A stretch of 50,729 nucleotides of DNA from Zygnema cylindricum (lineage: Eukaryota; Streptophyta; Zygnematophyceae; Zygnematales; Zygnemataceae): positions 1-50,729 of the forward strand of contig JBBHKE010002827.1 in assembly GCA_037447655.1 (NCBI GenBank), read 5' to 3'. A program made the translations under genes and the position numbers. This document shows positions 1 to 10,811 of the stretch, piece after piece (position 1 is the first letter of the stretch; the number at the start of each line of letters is the position of its first letter). The notes under the pieces are model-generated. The model was given only the letters and a program-made list of their open reading frames with translations. It had not been told where the DNA came from and ran no database searches.

Positions 1-354
1 CTTTGATTCGCGTAATAAATAGCTTACTACAGTACCGTGTCAGATTTGCGACGCTAATCATGATGTCACGTACTTCCACGATGCCAAAGAGTACAAAGTA
101 CAAGAATGTTGGATTATAGGGACAGTATAAAATTTTCATTTTTTTTTGTTTTTTGGTTGACCGACCGTTACCGACCGTTTTTTTTTCCTGGGTGAATCAA
201 CCGACCGTAACCGCCCGACCCCCAAAATTTGGCAACCGAATCCGTTCCGGATCCGGCGCGGGCGGTCGGTTAACGGTCGGTCACGGTTTCGGTTGACCGT
301 TTGCGACCTCTGCCCTAAATTCCTGAATGTAGTGTTGGGTATCGAGGACCATTT

Positions 355-482
355 GCTGATATTCGATATATATCGAATTTCAGGTACCCGATAATCGATA
401 TATCGCTTCAATATATCGAAAATCAAAATATCGTGACACATCGCAGATATATCGCCAATATATCGTATCGTCGATATATCGA
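355..482. repeat. Cluster of CGATATATCG-type palindromes
   Basis: At least six ATATCG/CGATAT words occur within about 125 bases, several as the full palindrome CGATATATCG. The same motif clusters again at about 1840-1912 and 3015-3105. Function is unknown; it may be internal sequence of a decayed transposon or a simple-repeat expansion. Confidence 0.65.
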
Positions 483-1172
483 AGCATTAAAAAAAAAATG
501 AAAATTTTCACAGTTCTCCAAAGTCACGTGCCTTCGGACACGGTGACCATAATTTTTTTGCCGAAAAGAAATACGGTTTTTTCCTGAAAGTCAGCAGAGT
601 GAAAGATATCACTGAGGTACATTGACGCGGTACACTTACATAATACACAAGTACGGATTTCCATACGAAAATGGTCGGTTTTCAAAACTTTGACGATTTT
701 AGAGATTTGATCGTCAACTTACATGGAACCACTCAAATCAAAACACGTATGCAAAAACTTGTTTACAGAAGATACGCGATGCATAAATTTTGCTGTCCGT
801 ACTATTACAGAGACCTCCTCATGTAACCATACCCCAAATAAGTAATTATATGAATTACAAAATTTGTATTTTTTTGTCGGTTACATTTTGCGGCGTCTAC
901 CTTTAAGTCACGGAACGAAAATCACGTCGTACGTGACGTATCAGACAATTTGTCGCGAGCAAAATCGTCGCATGCGTTAAACGCAGCTCAAGTTATCGCA
1001 CAGTTTAATAGCCGTTCGAAAGCCGGTGCGTTAGAGACAAGTGTTGTGTATCGAAGGCTCCTTTCCCATATTCCATATGTACCTAATTTTGGGTATCGGG
1101 TAATTGATATATCTCTTAGGCCTCTTCTCCATTAGGCGGTCCCAGTAAACATGCGAAGACGTCTATTTCTAG

Positions 1173-1214
1173 TGTTTACTGGCACGGCGTTCCATTGTGT
1201 CGTGCCAGTAAACA
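1173..1214. repeat. Perfect 14-bp inverted repeat
   Basis: TGTTTACTGGCACG at 1173-1186 is followed by its exact reverse complement CGTGCCAGTAAACA at 1201-1214, with a 14-base loop. A third partial copy of the arm (CCCAGTAAACATG) lies at 1141-1153. It is a strong hairpin in intergenic DNA; role unknown. Confidence 0.8.
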
Positions 1215-2203
1215 TTGTTTCTCAATTATGATAGGTGCCACGTTTGTTAGTTTTTAGATTCTTAAAATCTAAAAATATTCTTCAAACTGAAATTGTGTAC
1301 ATAATATTTGTACGAGCGGAGGTAGTTAACGATTCGTACGGAAATTTTGCGATTAGATTTTAATTTTGAAATTGAAAATCATAATTTCGAAACAGAATGT
1401 CAAAAAGGCGCCGCAAACTTTGAAGGTCAGCGGATGTCAAAAGGAGCGTGCGAGGATATTTCGGTCGACCTGCATACACCATGGCTGAAGGCACATGGCG
1501 TGTACGACGTGTTCGTTTCTCATCGTCTGTTCGTGGTGGATATTTTTTAAACTTTTCACGTGTACCAATGGTACGCGACCCATGTGAAGAAACTCTCCTC
1601 GCCGAGGAAAGTCTCTTCGCACTGGATGATTTGCGCGATTGCTTCGCGAATCTAAAAAAGTGAAACATCCAACGGTCGATACTTACGCCTATAAGACTGG
1701 AGCCATCCAGTTAACATGTTTCGCCATGTTTCATCTAACACCAAAAAAAAATTGGTACGAATCAGTACGAAATCGTACGACATCTAGTAAACAAACCCAC
1801 TTTTCCTCTAATGGAAGTTCACCCTTAGAAAATCAAAAAGCTCAATATCGCGATATTTAGCCGATATATTCATTGACAATACGATAGATTTATATCGCGA
1901 TATATCAAAATGAAGCTAGGTCAGAGGTCGCAAAAGTAAAAATTTTAGATACCCGAATCCGACAATCTTTTTTTTCAAAATCTGAACACGCGAAATCCAG
2001 TTGGGTTATGTCCACGCCTCTAAATTGTTAACCGGTACCTGGTACGCGTTTACGAAAAAAACAAGTTAACGAAAACTCGATTTTCCACGACTACTCGTAC
2101 CCGCCCGTACCCTAATAAGTACATAATTAGTGGTACATCTCCCTTATACCTTCCACGATACCAAGTGTACAAAGTACAATAATGTTGGATAGTATGGACA
2201 CTA

Positions 2204-2420
2204 CACCGCGCATCGTTATTAGTGTTATTAACTCTAATTTGGGTTCTTAAAATCTTGATTTTTTCCCGCAATTAGTATACATGATTTTCGAAATTAAATT
2301 AGCAACGCTATTTAAGGACGTGGACCATAATCTGCCACGTTTCTGGCACTAAATTAGAATCAATAACACTATTTTTTTTTTACGCTATTTAAACTTTGAC
2401 ACTAATAACGATGCGCGGTG
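2204..2420. mobile_element. Small TIR element (MITE-like), CACCGYG family
   Basis: The left end CACCGCGCATCGTTATTAG and the right end are reverse complements over about 24 bases, and both are flanked by TA (2202-2203 and 2421-2422), consistent with a TA target-site duplication. No ORF is inside, so it is a non-autonomous element. A TA duplication is typical of the Tc1/mariner/Stowaway superfamily; superfamily assignment is inference. Confidence 0.75.
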
Positions 2421-2432
2421 TACTGTATAGTA

Positions 2433-2631
2433 CACCGTGAATCGTTATTAGCCTTATGTACGCTATATCGGCACCCCAAAATTTTGACATTGATACCCTA
2501 AATATAATAAATTACCCTATTTAAGAACGTGGACCATAATCTGCCACGTCTTCTAGCACTAAATTAGAATGAATGATGCTAATTTTTTCTTTACACTAAT
2601 AATTTCTATACGCTAATAACGATTCAAGGTG
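2433..2631. mobile_element. Small TIR element (MITE-like), CACCGYG family
   Basis: It starts CACCGTGAATCGTTATTAG and ends with the near reverse complement (TAATAACGATTCAAGGTG), flanked by TA on both sides. It lies only 12 bases after the preceding element, so two family members sit almost head to tail. Confidence 0.7.
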
Positions 2632-3679
2632 TACTGTACTTTATGGTACTGTAGTGGAACGTATCTCCGAAATCTTGTATTTTTCGTTTTTTGCTTACCC
2701 AGCGTATTTTTCGTTTTTTGCTTACCCGGCCGTACCCTATTTTTTTTTTTTTTTTTTGTATCACCCGGCCAAATCTGGCCGGCCCCTAAAATTTTGCACC
2801 CGAATCCGTTCCAGATCCGACGCGGGCGGTCGTAACAGATTGGGTACTCGATTGCGACCTCTGAGCTAGGTCATTTTTTTTTTCAAAAGGCCACCCCCCA
2901 CGTGGCTCGTCCTCAGTGAGGGGGGGTCTTTCATACAATTTTCCGTACAATTCACCGTGCTATTTACCGTATGATTTACTGTACTAAGTTTATACGGACC
3001 CCCATTCCTACCAAGAATATCGCGATAATTTTTGTTGGTCCCGGAACGATATATCGAGCCCTCTCACCGCTCGATATTTGATATATCGATTATTGAATTT
3101 ATAGTGATAAATTTATACCCAATACACAACACTAAATAGAGTAGCTTCGATGGTTTTCACGAAAACCTGCCTCCCGCCAGAAGCATATTTTCATATTTTG
3201 ACTTTAGTTCAGGCGGTATAGTGAGTAGAGAGTCGTCAGCATTTTCCAGGAACGCTGGAGCAGAAGCGATTAGTTCGGTGCACCCTCGCGTCCAATTCAC
3301 AAAATATAAAACACGTGTATTGACGACGTAAAGATTTTAGTTTTACATCCTAAGTACAGCTCAGCTACGTGTGTCTGCTTGTTCCTCTAATGGTTACTTA
3401 TGTGTGCAGCTTGTGGTCAAGTGTAGATCCAAGCAAACATATTATGTCCTTTTTGACATACAGAGAGAATAAAAAATCCAGTATCGGCACTTAGATCGAA
3501 GTAAATGGTGGGATCATGGAAAGGGCTTTCGACGGTGTCCATCCATGCTAGATATCTTTTAGGAATTGTCGGAATGTTCCTGTAGTGCGCAATTAATTCG
3601 AACGTCCATGTTTTCCTTAAATACAACGAATTGGAGTCTACCAACTGGCATTGATGAGCATAAAGTGCGGGTTATAGTA

Positions 3680-4181
3680 CACCGCCAATCGCTATTAGAG
3701 GAAAGGAATAAATAGCGTAAAAAAATTTAGTGTTATTAACGCTAATTGGGAAAAAATAAATAAATAAAAAACATATATACTAATTAATCACTAACTCTAA
3801 TTTGGGTTTTTTCAAATAATAAATGCCCGCCATATTGATGTCTACATCAATATATGTATTCGTACAAAATCTGACAATTCCTACGCCAAAATCTGAATAT
3901 TCGAGTTTGCGTCTCTTTTTCCAGTGCACATTCACATGAGTGCGCAATTACATTAAATGACTTTTTGTACATTTGTATTTCAAAAAGTACATTTTGGTAC
4001 GAAAAAAACTGTCCGTACACCACTCTATAAACATTGCAATGTACTTCCGTTATGAACGTTAATTAAAAAAAGAACCCTAAAAGGCGTAAAAAGAATTAGA
4101 ATTATGGATTGTATTTCAGGTTTTTTTTTTTTTTAAAGGGCACCGAATTAGCGTTATCTACACTAATAGCGATTGGCGTTG
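3680..4181. mobile_element. Larger TIR element of the same CACCGYG family
   Basis: The ends CACCGCCAATCGCTATTAG and CTAATAGCGATTGGCGTTG are reverse complements with one mismatch and are flanked by TA. The interior (about 500 bases) is AT-rich and without a credible ORF. Its terminal bases differ from the neighbours (CGCC versus CGTG), so several subfamilies coexist. Confidence 0.7.
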
Positions 4182-4810
4182 TACTCTACGACAGTTCCAA
4201 ACTTCGTCGCACGGTACATTTGTACTTTTGTACCTTAGATCCACCGAATGAAATTCTGTGAGCGCGCGCCCACTTTGTCGCAAGGGAGAAAGGAAACGGC
4301 GCGTTCATTTCTCGTTGAAAAACGGCAAGAATCACAGCGGTACGGCATTGCCTCCAGCGATGCCATGACAAAACTATTGCCGCGAAAACAGGCACGGACC
4401 AAGGGTACATACTCATGCACCGTAGACTAACGAATTGAATTTGTCTTTGGTGGAAGAATCTCCGTACTGGTTTTGAGGGTGTTCAGGTATTTGAAAACAA
4501 AAGTCGTCACTTAAAACGTGACACTTGTGGAAGAATGTACGTTTGTGGCATTGTAAACGTCATTTTTTTTTGTGACAATGAGGTCTGGTTCAATTGTGAC
4601 AAACTGACAATGTCGACATCGTGCATATTTCGTCAACGTCACTAATTCTGTAACTTCTTGTCGTATAAAAGTGTTAGCAATACTGTTCAAACAAGTGTGT
4701 GATAGTTTGCCACGTCTTCACTGACTCAATTAGTATTGCATATTCGAATTTCACATAAACTCTAAGAAATCAACCTTGGGTAGAGTACCGTACCGCGCAG
4801 CTCTTGCACG

Positions 4811-4827
4811 CTGTTCGACCGCGTCCA
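4811..4827 (+). promoter_or_regulatory. Upstream 17-mer shared by both COBRA-like genes
   Basis: CTGTTCGACCGCGTCCA occurs identically here and at 12135-12151, 692 and 520 bases before the two start codons, in otherwise diverged upstream DNA. It may be a conserved promoter element or simply the residue of the original duplicated upstream region. Confidence 0.5.
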
Positions 4828-5098
4828 CGCCGCTCCCCTACTCAATCGGACGGCTGATTCTCTGCCGTTTCTTATAGCGAATCCGCCTGCATATCCTCGG
4901 TCCACCCATCCACGCCGTCGAGCACTTTGTGCGGCCGCCACATTTTCACCGGACAGGCGGATCCGACAAACACTTTCACCACCCGACACAGGAAACACAG
5001 TACAGCACAGCATGTCACAGACAGTCAACGAAACGTGTTGTCACGTGACGATATACGACACTCCTGAAAATCCGGAGCGGTGCTTCAGGAGTGAGAAG

Positions 5099-5105
5099 TA
5101 TAAAT
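5099..5105 (+). promoter_or_regulatory. Probable TATA box of COBRA-like gene 1
   Basis: TATAAAT in the context GTATAAATGG lies about 400 bases before the chosen ATG, upstream of the purine-rich leader. This would give a 5' UTR of about 370 bases. The second gene has a weaker equivalent, ATAAATA at 12402-12408. Confidence 0.45.
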
Positions 5106-5309
5106 GGCGTGAATTCCTCGACTGCGAAGAATCGGCGAAAGTCACGCGGCACCGCCAGGTCAAGTCGGCCCTCCAGAGAATCGCGGCGACAAAGTAAGGA
5201 GGCGCTGTGTGACAGATTGGAGGGAAGACGGAGGACGCGCTTACACTCGCACCAGATAACCTGCTTTACAGACAGAGGGAAGGATACGTTCGGGCCGATA
5301 CAAAGGGAG

Positions 5310-5500
5310 AAAGAAAGAAAGAAGAGTGAAAAGGGAATTTGAGTTGGCTGGGAGAGGAGAGAGCGAGAGAGAAAGACAGCGAGAGAGAAAGAGGGCGAGA
5401 GAGAGAGGGAGAAAGAGAGATAGAGGGAAGAGGAGAGGGAGAGAGAGAGAGGGAGAGAGAGAGAGAGAGAGAGGGAGAGAAAGGGAGAGTGAGCTGGCAG
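5310..5500 (+). repeat. GA-rich (GAGAGA) leader of COBRA-like gene 1
   Basis: Almost pure purine sequence, largely GA repeats, runs up to the start codon. It is open in the same frame as the gene, with an upstream in-frame ATG at 5326. Translated, it is only Arg/Glu low complexity, and the hydrophobic signal peptide begins at the ATG at 5503, so I treat it as 5' UTR. The second gene has a shorter purine-rich leader at 12560-12650. GA tracts are common in plant 5' leaders and can bind BPC/GAGA-binding factors. Confidence 0.7.
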
Positions 5501-5502
5501 AG

Positions 5503-8500
5503 ATGGCTCGTAATCAAATTTCACACGTGGCAGAGGCACTGGTCTTACTCGTAGTGTTGACGTCATCATCGGCCGGAGGGTCCTCTCTTCCACGCGATCC
5601 TAACGGCCGCGTGGTGGTGACGTGGGACGTGCTGTCGTGGACAACGGACGGCTACGTGGCAGAAGTACGGCTGGAGAACAAGCAGGCGTACCGTGCACTG
5701 TACGGATGGTACCTCGGCTTCGCCTGGACGGATGGCGAGATCATTTCCACTGCACTGGTACGGCTGACGTCAGCATGCACTCTGCTCTCTCACGCAAATA
5801 CGCGCAGAACGCGGAAGTGAAAGTGTAGAAGTGCGTTGGTTGCCGGCGAGTCTCCCGCCCGTCGCTGACGCGTCGGCCCGTGGCTGTGCAGGGCGCGCAG
5901 GCGGTGTTCCAGGGCGACTGCGCCAATCTCACGGAGGCGGGAGCGGACGCGCCGCACTGGTGAGCGGGAGGCGGACAGCTGTAGGGTGGCGGGAATAGGA
6001 CTTAGAGACAGAAGAGCTTTCAACCGGTTTGGGAGGTTTGGTATGAGGCGGGAAATGGATCTCAAGAGTGAGCTCCACATTCTAGGTTTAGCGAGAAAAA
6101 CTGCACGATTATCCGGTTATCCGATGTGTATTTAGGGTTTTTTTAGGGTTTTTAGCATGAACACTGACACGTGTCTACTTGTGAGATTGGTTCGCAACAT
6201 CACAAACACTGGATTGCTGAAACTTTATTTTTTCCCGTGGCAGTTGCGCGTCCTACCCCACCATGGTGGACCTTCTCGCCACCGCAGACTCGACCGTACA
6301 GGTGGCCAACTGCTGCCGCGCGGGAGTCCTCCTGGCGGCCACGCAGGAGGTCAACAGTACGGCAGCCAGGTTCCAGGTAACGCCTCCCCCGCGTGATATC
6401 TCAAACGCACGTCAACAGAATTGGAATTGAAAATCCTAATTGAACGGCAGGCTTTTGTTGGATTTTTCAACTTCAATTTTGGGGTGTAATGAAAAGCTAA
6501 CCCGACAGACTCCTTTTATTGAAATGGACGGACAAGATTGATCACCCTTAAGAGCCTGCCAGCAAAGGGGAAAGTGACAAGTGTATCTGTGCCTCATCCC
6601 CTTATTGCAGATGACCATCATCAATGCGGCCACCAACGTCAGCGCTCTAGTCCCGCCAACCAACTTCACGTCAGCATCTTCCTTTCCTTTTCCCTTCCTT
6701 CCCTCTCCCTCTTGTTCATCTACCCGCTCATTCCGTTATGCCATTTTTGTAGCTCCACATCTCCCCTTCTCCTCCTGCTAATCGATGCTCTATTTTGACT
6801 CCCTTGCAGGCTGATGGGCGACGACTACACATGTACAGCCCCTGCTGTCGTGAACTCGACTCTCTTCACTGCCGATTCGGGTCGCCGATACACTCAGGCC
6901 TTCCGCACCTTCCAGGTGAACTGCACGTACGCCCAGGCCGCGGCCGAGCCCACCCCCGGCTGCTGCGTGTCGCTGTCGACGTTCTACAACGCGTCCGTCA
7001 CGCCGTGCGCAACGTGCGCGTGCGCGTGCGGGAGCTTCGCCGAATCGGATTCGCTCTGCGACGTCACATCTCCGTTGGCGTACCTGCTGCCCGCCAGCTC
7101 GGACGTCAATTCGACGTATTCTCCGTACGCGCGAGAATGTTCCGCGGACGGATGTCCAATCAGCGTGCACTGGCACTTGCAGGTGGGCTTCAATGGCCTG
7201 TACGGTTTAGCTGGTTGATGTGTGACGGTGGATTTCCAAACATAATACAGACGAAACATAGTTTAAAAGTAGGCGTTTTTATGGTAGGCCTTTGGTCGGC
7301 GCCTTTATCGTAAGTTGTGTTATGGGCTTTTCATGTGATCTTCTTAGATCACTAATTTGATCAGCGACCGTCCGATCGTCCGAATCTGACGGTGTAAATA
7401 AAAGTTTTTGGTCCGAATGTTTTAATTGGTCCAATATTTGGTCCGAATGTTTTAATTGGTCCGAATAGGTCCGAATACAATATGGGTCTTAAGGTCATAT
7501 TGTATGTTTTGCGTACAATAGGCATATTGTATGGGCCTACTTTCACCTACTTTTGAACTATGAGACGAAATGCTGAGCTTATAAAGTTTGCTATAAGACA
7601 AACACATTAATTTGCAATGTTTTGTTAGTTTGACGATCCCTGTGTTTCTAACAGCGATGAACGGTGCAAATCGTTTCCCTGCTTCTCCAGACAAACTACA
7701 AGGGCTACTTCGAGGTTCTTCTGACCATCACCAACCGCATGCTCTACCAGACATACGACAACTGGACGCTGACTTTGGAGCATCCCGACCTCGACAACAT
7801 CACCTCCGTCGACTACTTTGGCATGACCTCCATTCTGCCGTACGGAGTTAATGATACCGCCGTATTGTACGGACTTCCGTACGTGAGCGATAGTCTGGTA
7901 GTGGCACCGGGATACGTGCAGGCGACGCTGCTGATTGGGAAGGACGAGGCGTTCACACTGGAGAATGGATACGCGTTTCCAACGGTACGGACTTGATCTA
8001 ACATCCGTACACCGTTTCTGTCTAGGAAATGTGAACTCGGCGTGTTTGTGAAGCGAAGAAAGGGAGTCCGGTGTTGTATGTATTTAATTAAATTTCTCGA
8101 AAGTCGCAGAGAAATTAAACACGCACTGAACACAACGCACGAATTACTTTGTAAGACCGACACAGCTTTTCGGTTTTAGAACTACACCGTGAATCGCTAT
8201 AAGTGTTAATGTTTTTTTTGCCACTTAAAACATTTTTGTTATGTACACACATGTCGGATTTTGGATCTGACGGTTGCCATTGAAAGGTAACCTTCTCAGC
8301 TTCCGATTGGCGGTCTCAAATTGAAAATTGGACAAGTGTGTACGGATAAAAGATGTTTTAAGTGGCTAAAAAATTATTAACACTAATAACGATACACGGT
8401 GTACCATATGTCCTTACTGGAATGAATCTGCTTATAGATTTGTCTTTTCTTTCATGGAGTGTTGTATTGCATCGTGTCGATGAAGGTCATGTAAGAAACG

Positions 8501-8718
8501 CATATTTTGTGTCGAAGTGCAATATGCAAACAAATAACTGACATTTTGTGATTCTATGTTGTTGTGTTTCTTAGGGCGTGGTGTTCAATGGACAAACATG
8601 TGTCATGCCGACATACTATCCGACATTGCCAAGTGGCGCATTCAGATTCGCACAACCATCTTATATTCTTATGACAATCGCAACCCTTCTCTTGTCCATT
8701 GTCTTTGTGTGGTATTAG
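5503..8718 (+). CDS. COBRA-like GPI-anchored protein, tandem copy 1
   Basis: Seven exons by splice sites and phase: 5503-5757, 5892-5959, 6244-6376, 6611-6669, 6810-7182, 7691-7984, 8575-8718; 441 aa. The protein starts with a hydrophobic signal peptide (residues 1 to about 25). Next comes a carbohydrate-binding-like segment (VTWDVLSW, YGWYLGFAW), a CC pair before VDLL, then ANCCRAGVLL. The hallmark cysteine-rich CCVS motif lies in exon 5 (GCCVSLSTFYN, then CATCACACG). The C-terminal domain ends in a hydrophobic tail (LMTIATLLLSIVFVWY) typical of a GPI-anchor signal. COBRA proteins sit on the outer plasma membrane and in the wall and help organise cellulose deposition; length fits the family (about 430-460 aa). 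Introns carry transposons (7261-7558, 8185-8401). Exon 4 uses a weaker GTCAGC donor where copy 2 has GTGAGC. An AATAAA lies about 20 bases after the stop. Confidence 0.88.
7261..7558 (+). mobile_element. TIR transposon relic in intron 5 of COBRA-like copy 1
   Basis: The element begins GTTTAAAAGTAGGCG and ends with the near reverse complement (CACCTACTTTTGAAC). Both ends are flanked by TA (7259-7260 and 7559-7560). The interior holds a short tandem repeat (TTTGGTCCGAATGTTTTAAT twice, from about 7408). It has no ORF. A related, reverse-oriented copy lies at 11604-11982. It is absent from the corresponding intron of copy 2. The element ends about 120 bases before the point where copies 1 and 2 become nearly identical. 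Confidence 0.75.
8185..8401. mobile_element. Foldback TIR element in intron 6 of COBRA-like copy 1
   Basis: CACCGTG ends with TA flanks (8183-8184, 8402-8403). Long TIRs extend inward through TCGCTATAAGTGTTAAT, and a second inner inverted pair follows (GCCACTTAAAACAT and ATGTTTTAAGTGGC, then GTACACAC and GTGTGTAC). The whole element is an imperfect palindrome and would fold into one long hairpin if transcribed with the pre-mRNA. The same insertion is in copy 2 at 14779-14995. Confidence 0.8.
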
Positions 8719-10811
8719 TTTCGAGCTTTTAACTATAGAGTAAATAAAAGGTAAGATCATGGTCTAGGTCCATTTGTTTATTATTAAGAGGAATCTCCAA
8801 ATTTATTCACATGTCCATATCTCGGAAACCTCGCAAGGAGTGTCATATCCACAATTTTGCAAAGGCCGGGAACATTTTTTAGATTTTTTTTTGTCGAGAA
8901 AAATTGATAATAGTATCAATACGTTCTTACAAAAATAGACGCAGACAGGTTCTTCAAAAGAAGACAGTTAATAGTGTACTGTAGACTCTTGAACACAAAA
9001 GATAGGATCCACTAGGTAACAAGAAGGTTTCCATTGGATCTTTGGCCTATGAAAGGCCGAGCAACAATTAAAGGTTGTTTCTGTAATTAATTAATTTTTT
9101 AACCATTTCTTCCCGTGAAACTGTTTGTAAGATATGTTTGCGATTGTGTATCTTTCGTTCTCTACCCTGGTGATTAATTCACCAAAGGATTTCATATCAA
9201 CCGGGATTTTATGCTTGATAAGGTGCATGATTTTATGGCCTTTTACTTTTACATAAAATTAATCTAAGATATGTTTGTTTCTCAGACACGTCCGCTTCCC
9301 ATCGCTACTACTGGTTCAGTATTTAATATTTGACAATACATTTACACTTATCGTTATTGCACTAGTGGGAAACTTCAAGTGTTCAATAACTTTTGCGAAA
9401 AACTACCCTCACACTAGCATGGAGAATAATATATAGCATAAAATCTATAACATGTGATTTATGATATATATTAGATAATGCGCGATATATAATCAAACAT
9501 TCTGTTGTAATTTAAATGTAAATGCGCTTCAATTTTTATTCGTAAAACCATAAAATACCAGTGAACTTTGACCGTTTCCAGTCCTAATTCTATGCCACTT
9601 TTTATTAGTAGGATAAACATTTTTCTAAGAAATTTGTGTTGGAGTTGGGATGAAACTGGCTGAAATCTGAAAGCTAAGATTCCATGGGACTGCTAGTAAC
9701 TCGGATGGGTGACGCTTACTGGAAATAATTTCCATTATGTCTTTTGCAACATGTGCTGTCAGACACCACATCAACATCATCAGTGTATTGTCAACATGAC
9801 ATCGGCAAGAAGTACACCGTGTATCGCTATTAGTGTTAATGTTTTTTTCGTCTCTTCCGTACACATCGGATTGTGGATCTGACAGTTGCGATTGAAAGGT
9901 AAGATTCTCAGCTTTCGATTGGCTGTCTCCGTTTGAAAACGGGACAAGTGTGTACGGATGAAAGATGTTAAAAGTAGCGAAAAAATCACTAATAGCGATA
10001 CACGGTGTACTTTCACCGCCAAATTAATTCCTTCGGCACATTGTCACGTCATTTAAATATCGAGAAAGCAAATCGTCAACGACAGTGGCATGTCAAGCAT
10101 CATCATCAGCCAAAGAGAATCAACATTATTTACATTGGTATGCAAAACTTACAATGGCATCAGACATCAGTTCAGTACAAGCGCTACACCATGAATTGTT
10201 GTTAATAGTTGTTTTCCCACTATAATCATTTTTTCTTTCTGCACACATGTCTGATCTCTGTTAGTTAACAGCCAATCGGAAGGTAAAAAACCTTTCCACT
10301 GTAACCATTGTATTGACAATCCGGCAAACGTGCAAGGAGAAATATGAGCTTGAGAGCCGAATAAAACATCAATCATAATAAAAATGCACGAAACCTTGGT
10401 CCAGTGCGTTGGAGCAGTATCATGAAATTGACTATATGATAGATACGACGCCTTTTAGTATTTCATAATGACATGGTGCAAAAACGCGATATACCACAAC
10501 ATCGCTATCATATTTTTTCATGTTATAACACATCTAACTATTGACCTCATAGTTTTCATGTGCAAAATAGCAAGCACAAACTATACATGTACCATACGTT
10601 TTCCTGTAAAAAATGGACAAAACCCATACAGTATGTGACTTTCAAAAAGTTAGGCTAAATTTATGGTTGAGTTGCACATCAGAGAATTGCAAGCGCGAAT
10701 TAATGTACTCTTTTCTGAGAATGGGATTTTTTTAGGCTAAGAAAAGGCATAAGATTGTCTACAATGGATTCAACAAATCCGACAAACTAAGCTTTACACA
10801 CCTCGAATAAA
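8719..10811. other. Intergenic DNA after COBRA-like copy 1
   Basis: AT-rich intergenic sequence inside the identical block, with a polyadenylation-like AATAAA shortly after the COBRA stop and one complete TIR element (entered separately). A decayed left end of the same family starts near 10184 (TACACCATGAATTGTTGTTAA). No supported gene is present. Confidence 0.6.
9815..10007. mobile_element. TIR element, CACCGTG family, intergenic in copy 1
   Basis: The ends CACCGTGTATCGCTATTAG and CTAATAGCGATACACGGTG are reverse complements and have TA on both flanks. Interior words resemble the intron 6 element (GATTGTGGATCTGACAGTTG, AAGATGTTAAAAG). Compared with the copy 2 counterpart it lacks 16 bases around 9852, including an inner TIR segment. 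Confidence 0.78.

Larger units (their letters stand above)
1..4760. repeat. Gene-poor patchwork of dispersed repeats
   Basis: No convincing gene is present. Open frames here are short and overlap simple or dispersed repeats. Visible components are CGATATATCG clusters, a CpG-rich repeat seen twice (about 160-310 and 2700-2865, sharing ACCCGAATCCGTTCC or near variants), a long perfect inverted repeat, and three complete TA-flanked TIR elements (entered separately). The phrase around 318-340 (AGTGTTGGGTATCGAGG) reappears loosely in reverse complement near 3114-3136, suggesting nested or inverted repeat units. A 75-codon minus-strand frame at 3417-3644 has plausible amino-acid composition, but I cannot assign it to a family or to splice partners. 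Confidence 0.6.

Noticed and set aside
5015-5593. 192-codon minus-strand ORF
   Set aside because: It is the shadow of the GA-rich leader (poly Ser-Leu) opposite COBRA-like gene 1.
6130-6160. TTTAGGG-like runs resembling the plant telomere repeat (also near 33400)
   Set aside because: Only two or three imperfect units with variable T length; no array.
6790-7176. Minus-strand ORF of 128 codons opposite COBRA exon 5 (and 13634-14143 in copy 2)
   Set aside because: GC-rich coding DNA keeps the opposite strand open; Arg/Gly-rich translation without features.
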